Notes under the pieces: generated by a model | What the model was told of the DNA's origin: nothing | Seen by the model: the letters and a program-made list of their open reading frames with translations, nothing else | Database searches by the model: none | Translations under genes and position numbers: made by a program | Shown here: piece after piece, positions 61,418 to 64,000 of the stretch | Layout of the letters: each line of letters begins with the position of its first letter | Numbering within the stretch: position 1 is the stretch's first letter | Assembly: GCF_900116605.1 (NCBI RefSeq) | Contig: NZ_FPBC01000001.1 | Span: forward strand, 620,001-684,000 | Length of the DNA stretch: 64,000 nt | Origin: Pseudomonas marincola | GTDB taxonomy: Bacteria > Pseudomonadota > Gammaproteobacteria > Pseudomonadales > Pseudomonadaceae | Direction: 5' to 3'

Positions 61418-62167
61418 TCAATTTAAACGCTCCAGCCAGGTCTGCAGGCTGCTAAAGCCTTCCTGAAAGGTGCGATCAAGCTGTAAGGGTGTAATCGACA
61501 CGTAGCCGTTCATTACCGCATGAAAGTCTGTACCGGGGCCACCGTCTTCGACATCGCCGGCCACTGCAATCCAGTATCCTTCCTTGCCCCGTGGATTGAC
61601 GTCCTTAATCGGTGCGGCGGCACGTGCGCGATGACCCAGACGGGTCAACTGAATACCGCGAATATGATCGAGCGGCAAATTCGGCACGTTTACATTAAGC
61701 ACAGTGCGCGGCGGCAGTTCGAGCTGCTCATGCGCCTCAATCAGCTGACGGGCAAAATAGGCGGCGGTCGGCAGGTTCTCGGCCTGACGGGACAACAGCG
61801 AGAATGCAAAGGCCGGCTTCTGCAGAAACCGGCCTTCAAGGGCCGCTGCCACCGTACCGGAATACAGCACGTCGTCGCCCAGATTGGCGCCCAGATTGAT
61901 GCCTGATGCGACCAGATCAATACCCTGCGGCAACAGACCGTTGAGGCCCAGATGCACGCAATCGGTAGGCGTACCGTTAACGCTGATGTAGCCGTTGGCC
62001 AGCGTTTGCGGGTGCAGAGGCCTGTCCAGCGTCAGTGAACTACTGGCGCCGCTTTTGTCCTGATCGGGCGCAATTACCGTGCACTCGGCATAATCAGCCA
62101 ACGCCGCGTGCAGCGCAGCCAAGCCCGGGGCGGCTACACCGTCATCATTTGAAATCAGAATACGCAT
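61418..62167 (-). CDS. surE: 5'/3'-nucleotidase SurE
   Basis: 249 aa. The N-terminal metal motif [15 protein letters not shown] (Asp-Asp pair), [16 protein letters not shown], and [22 protein letters not shown] define SurE, a metal-dependent nucleoside-5'-monophosphate phosphatase of stationary phase. The start overlaps truD by 13 bp, and pcm follows 20 bp downstream, giving the usual truD-surE-pcm-nlpD-rpoS order. Confidence 0.96.
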   Translation of the reverse strand: MRILISNDDGVAAPGLAALHAALADYAECTVIAPDQDKSGASSSLTLDRPLHPQTLANGYISVNGTPTDCVHLGLNGLLPQGIDLVASGINLGANLGDDVLYSGTVAAALEGRFLQKPAFAFSLLSRQAENLPTAAYFARQLIEAHEQLELPPRTVLNVNVPNLPLDHIRGIQLTRLGHRARAAAPIKDVNPRGKEGYWIAVAGDVEDGGPGTDFHAVMNGYVSITPLQLDRTFQEGFSSLQTWLERLN

Positions 62168-63213
62168 GGGGTTTCCGTCGGCCCTGCAGGCAGCAAATCG
62201 ACAAGCTCACGCACCACAACGGTGGCAAAGCATCCCGCCGGCAGGACGAATTCCAGTTGCAAAATATCAGGCTCGGGATAATGCCACGTCAAACCGCCGA
62301 TGGGCAGTCGAAGAATGCGTCGTTCATGACTCATACCCGCCGCAACCAGCCAATCCACAAGCGATTGCTCGCCAGAAAAAATATTTTCCTCAAGCTTCTG
62401 GGTCTCGCCCGCCGTAGCTGTTTCGCCTGCGCCGCACAGCGGACCGGTCGGGTGCACATCGAGAATGGCCAGGCGCGGATCAGAGCACTGCTCCTCGCCT
62501 GCCGGGAAAAAGCTGCGACTGTCGGTGAACGCCAGCAAGTCGCCTATCTGCGCGGTATTCCAGTTGCCCTGAGCAACACGCGCTGCCAGCACCTGATTGA
62601 ACAGATAACTGCGCCCGGCGGACAAAATACGCGAGCGCACATTACGCTGGCCGGGCAAATCTCCGCGCTTGGCAAACTGACGGGCGTCGAACAGGTTGCC
62701 GCCTTCATGGCCAAAGCGCTGCAAGCCAAAATAGTTGGGCACGCCCTGCTGCCTGATCTGCTGCAAGCGCGCATCGAGCTGCGCTATGTCTGCATTAAGG
62801 CCGGTCAGGCGCAGGGTGAAGCCATTGGCCGAATGCGCACCGCGCTGGAGTTTGCGCGAGTGGCGGACCTGCTTGAGGATGCGCAGGCTGTCGTCTTCAG
62901 CGCTGGCCAGATCCGGATTGTCCTTGCCCGGCAGATGCAGGCTGAACCACTGACGGGTCAGGGCCTGACGATCCTTGAGACCGGCATAGCTGATGTTGCG
63001 CTGCGAAACCTTGGCCGCTTTGCCCAGCCGACGCGCAGCTTCCTCGGTATTCAGGCCACGCTTCTCGACCCATAACCACAGGTGCTCGCCTTGGCCCGAC
63101 AACGGGATATCAAGGACTTCATCAACCTGAAAATCTTCTGCGCTGGCTTTTAAAACCGCTTGCCCGCAGGCATCTCCATAGGCGCGGGGGCCGAGCAGTT
63201 GCAATTCGTTCAT
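62155..63213 (-). CDS. truD: tRNA pseudouridine synthase TruD (U13)
   Basis: 352 aa. Catalytic Asp in [18 protein letters not shown] (GLKDR), the TruD insertion domain in the middle, and the [13 protein letters not shown] and [21 protein letters not shown] motifs. It isomerises U13 in tRNA(Glu). It overlaps ispF by 4 bp (ATGA) and surE by 13 bp, so the three genes are translationally coupled. Confidence 0.96.
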   Translation of the reverse strand: MNELQLLGPRAYGDACGQAVLKASAEDFQVDEVLDIPLSGQGEHLWLWVEKRGLNTEEAARRLGKAAKVSQRNISYAGLKDRQALTRQWFSLHLPGKDNPDLASAEDDSLRILKQVRHSRKLQRGAHSANGFTLRLTGLNADIAQLDARLQQIRQQGVPNYFGLQRFGHEGGNLFDARQFAKRGDLPGQRNVRSRILSAGRSYLFNQVLAARVAQGNWNTAQIGDLLAFTDSRSFFPAGEEQCSDPRLAILDVHPTGPLCGAGETATAGETQKLEENIFSGEQSLVDWLVAAGMSHERRILRLPIGGLTWHYPEPDILQLEFVLPAGCFATVVVRELVDLLPAGPTETPCVF

Positions 63214-63695
63214 GGTTTGACCAACAGGGCGACAGCGTGCACTGCAATACCTTCTTCGCGGCCGGTAAAGCCAAGTTTCTCGGTGGTAGTCGCCTTGACG
63301 TTAACCTGATCCAGCTCGACCTCAAGGTCGGCCGCAATCAGCGCGCGCATGCTGTCGATGTGCGTCGCCATCTTCGGCGCCTGCGCGACAATCGTTGCAT
63401 CGACATTACCCACAACCCAGCCCTTGGCCTTTATCAGACCCAGCACATGACGCAGCAATACGCGGCTATCAGCGCCTTTGAAGGTGGGATCGGTGTCGGG
63501 GAAATGCTTGCCGATGTCACCCAGCGCAGCGGCGCCGAGCAAAGCATCAGCCAAGGCATGCAGCAACACATCGCCATCGGAGTGAGCCAGCAGACCAAAC
63601 TTGTGCGGGATCTGCACGCCACCCAAGGTGACAAAGTCGCCCTCGCAAAAACGGTGAACGTCGTAACCGTGACCAATACGCATCGAACTGCTCAT
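63210..63695 (-). CDS. ispF: 2-C-methyl-D-erythritol 2,4-cyclodiphosphate synthase
   Basis: 161 aa. Zinc-site residues Asp and His in [57 protein letters not shown] and the C-terminal [26 protein letters not shown] are all typical. It closes the ring in the MEP isoprenoid pathway. ATG at 63683 (MRIGHGYD) is an alternative start, with GAGC upstream. It is translationally coupled to truD. An AT-poor 107-bp gap separates it from fghA. Confidence 0.96.
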   Translation of the reverse strand: MSSSMRIGHGYDVHRFCEGDFVTLGGVQIPHKFGLLAHSDGDVLLHALADALLGAAALGDIGKHFPDTDPTFKGADSRVLLRHVLGLIKAKGWVVGNVDATIVAQAPKMATHIDSMRALIAADLEVELDQVNVKATTTEKLGFTGREEGIAVHAVALLVKP

Positions 63696-63802
63696 TTATA
63701 ACTGGACCCTAAACTATCAGGCCCTGATTCTACATGGAGCCAAGCAGTAACTGGTGCACCGTTGTCGCGAGGTAATGCGCAAAAGCGCAAAAAGCTGCTG
63801 TT

Positions 63803-64000
63803 TCAGCCGTTCAATACCGCGCTGTGATGACGCAGATGGTCATCAATGAAGCTGGCGATAAAGTAGTAGCTGTGGTCATAACCCGGCTGCATGCGCAGCG
63901 TCAGCGGATGTTCTGCCGCTTGAGCTGCAGCCTGCAAGGCTTCGGGCTTGAGCTGATTGACGAGAAAGTCGTCCCGGTCGCCCTGATCAATCAGAATCGG
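63803..64000 (-). CDS. fghA: S-formylglutathione hydrolase (partial, C-terminal part)
   Basis: The last 66 codons are in the window; the rest lies beyond the right edge. [22 protein letters not shown] includes the catalytic Asp region, and the terminal [27 protein letters not shown] contains the catalytic His of the esterase D/FGH family (GYDHSY). It hydrolyses S-formylglutathione to formate in formaldehyde detoxification. Its position after ispF is the standard Pseudomonas order. Confidence 0.93.
   Translation of the reverse strand, partial: PILIDQGDRDDFLVNQLKPEALQAAAQAAEHPLTLRMQPGYDHSYYFIASFIDDHLRHHSAVLNG

Noticed and set aside
62035-63075. Plus-strand open frame (346 codons) opposite truD and surE
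   Set aside because: Antisense to two well-conserved essential-type genes; no independent evidence.

Overview
The window is chromosomal DNA of a Pseudomonas. The right end carries the genus-typical block mutS-fdxA-rsmZ-rpoS-nlpD-pcm-surE-truD-ispF-fghA. A MexST/MexEF-OprN-type efflux locus and a PfeRSAE-type enterobactin locus lie in the middle. No rRNA, tRNA, CRISPR array, insertion sequence or phage gene was seen. About 54 protein genes are supported (two cut by the window ends, one probable pseudogene), plus one sRNA.

Left third (1-16.5 kb): a sugar-acid-like catabolic region. A minus-strand operon runs DctP - fused DctQM (TRAP transporter) - LacI repressor - 2-hydroxyacid dehydrogenase (cut by the window edge). 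Then come a GntR/FCD regulator and a TctCBA tripartite transporter. Divergent from tctC are an SDR, a ketoglutarate-semialdehyde-type aldehyde dehydrogenase, a TIM-barrel isomerase-like protein, a 2-keto-3-deoxygluconate-type kinase, an RraA/HMG-aldolase-like protein and an OprD porin that stops about 100 residues early. Three copies of a near-identical 18-19 bp element lie upstream of dctP, the SDR and the RraA gene. A LacI-type palindrome lies upstream of dctP. A-rich Hfq/Crc-like motifs sit at the starts of several genes. Together they suggest one regulon with catabolite repression; the substrate is unknown.

Second region (16.5-28.5 kb): a minus-strand cluster of unassigned function. It holds an exported alpha/beta hydrolase, an isochorismatase-like hydrolase, DoxX, an ABM-membrane fusion, a YtcJ-type amidohydrolase, an MFS pump with a soluble tail, and YcaC. 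A LysR paralog of MexT lies at one end. A winged-helix/ATPase regulator lies at the other, next to five TTA(A) repeats at 10-11 bp spacing. A GlxA/AraC regulator, a DUF411 protein and a small hypothetical gene follow.

Third region (28.8-49.8 kb): a KefB-type K+/H+ antiporter, then mexS <- -> mexT - mexE - mexF - oprN, with matching ATCA-N7-CGAT sites in the mexS/mexT gap and before mexE. Next is the iron locus (DUF3325, PepSY membrane protein, DUF3649, PfeE esterase, PfeA receptor, PfeS kinase, PfeR regulator), all on the minus strand. A soluble PAS-PAS chemoreceptor and an APC permease follow.

Right third (49.9-64 kb): a small cluster of ArgE-like deacylase, DUF1028, RidA and flavin monooxygenase, possibly with the APC permease, for an unknown nitrogen compound. 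Then comes the conserved mutS to fghA core, including rsmZ with eight GGA motifs and an upstream perfect GacA box, and a DUF368/PopT-type gene between nlpD and pcm.
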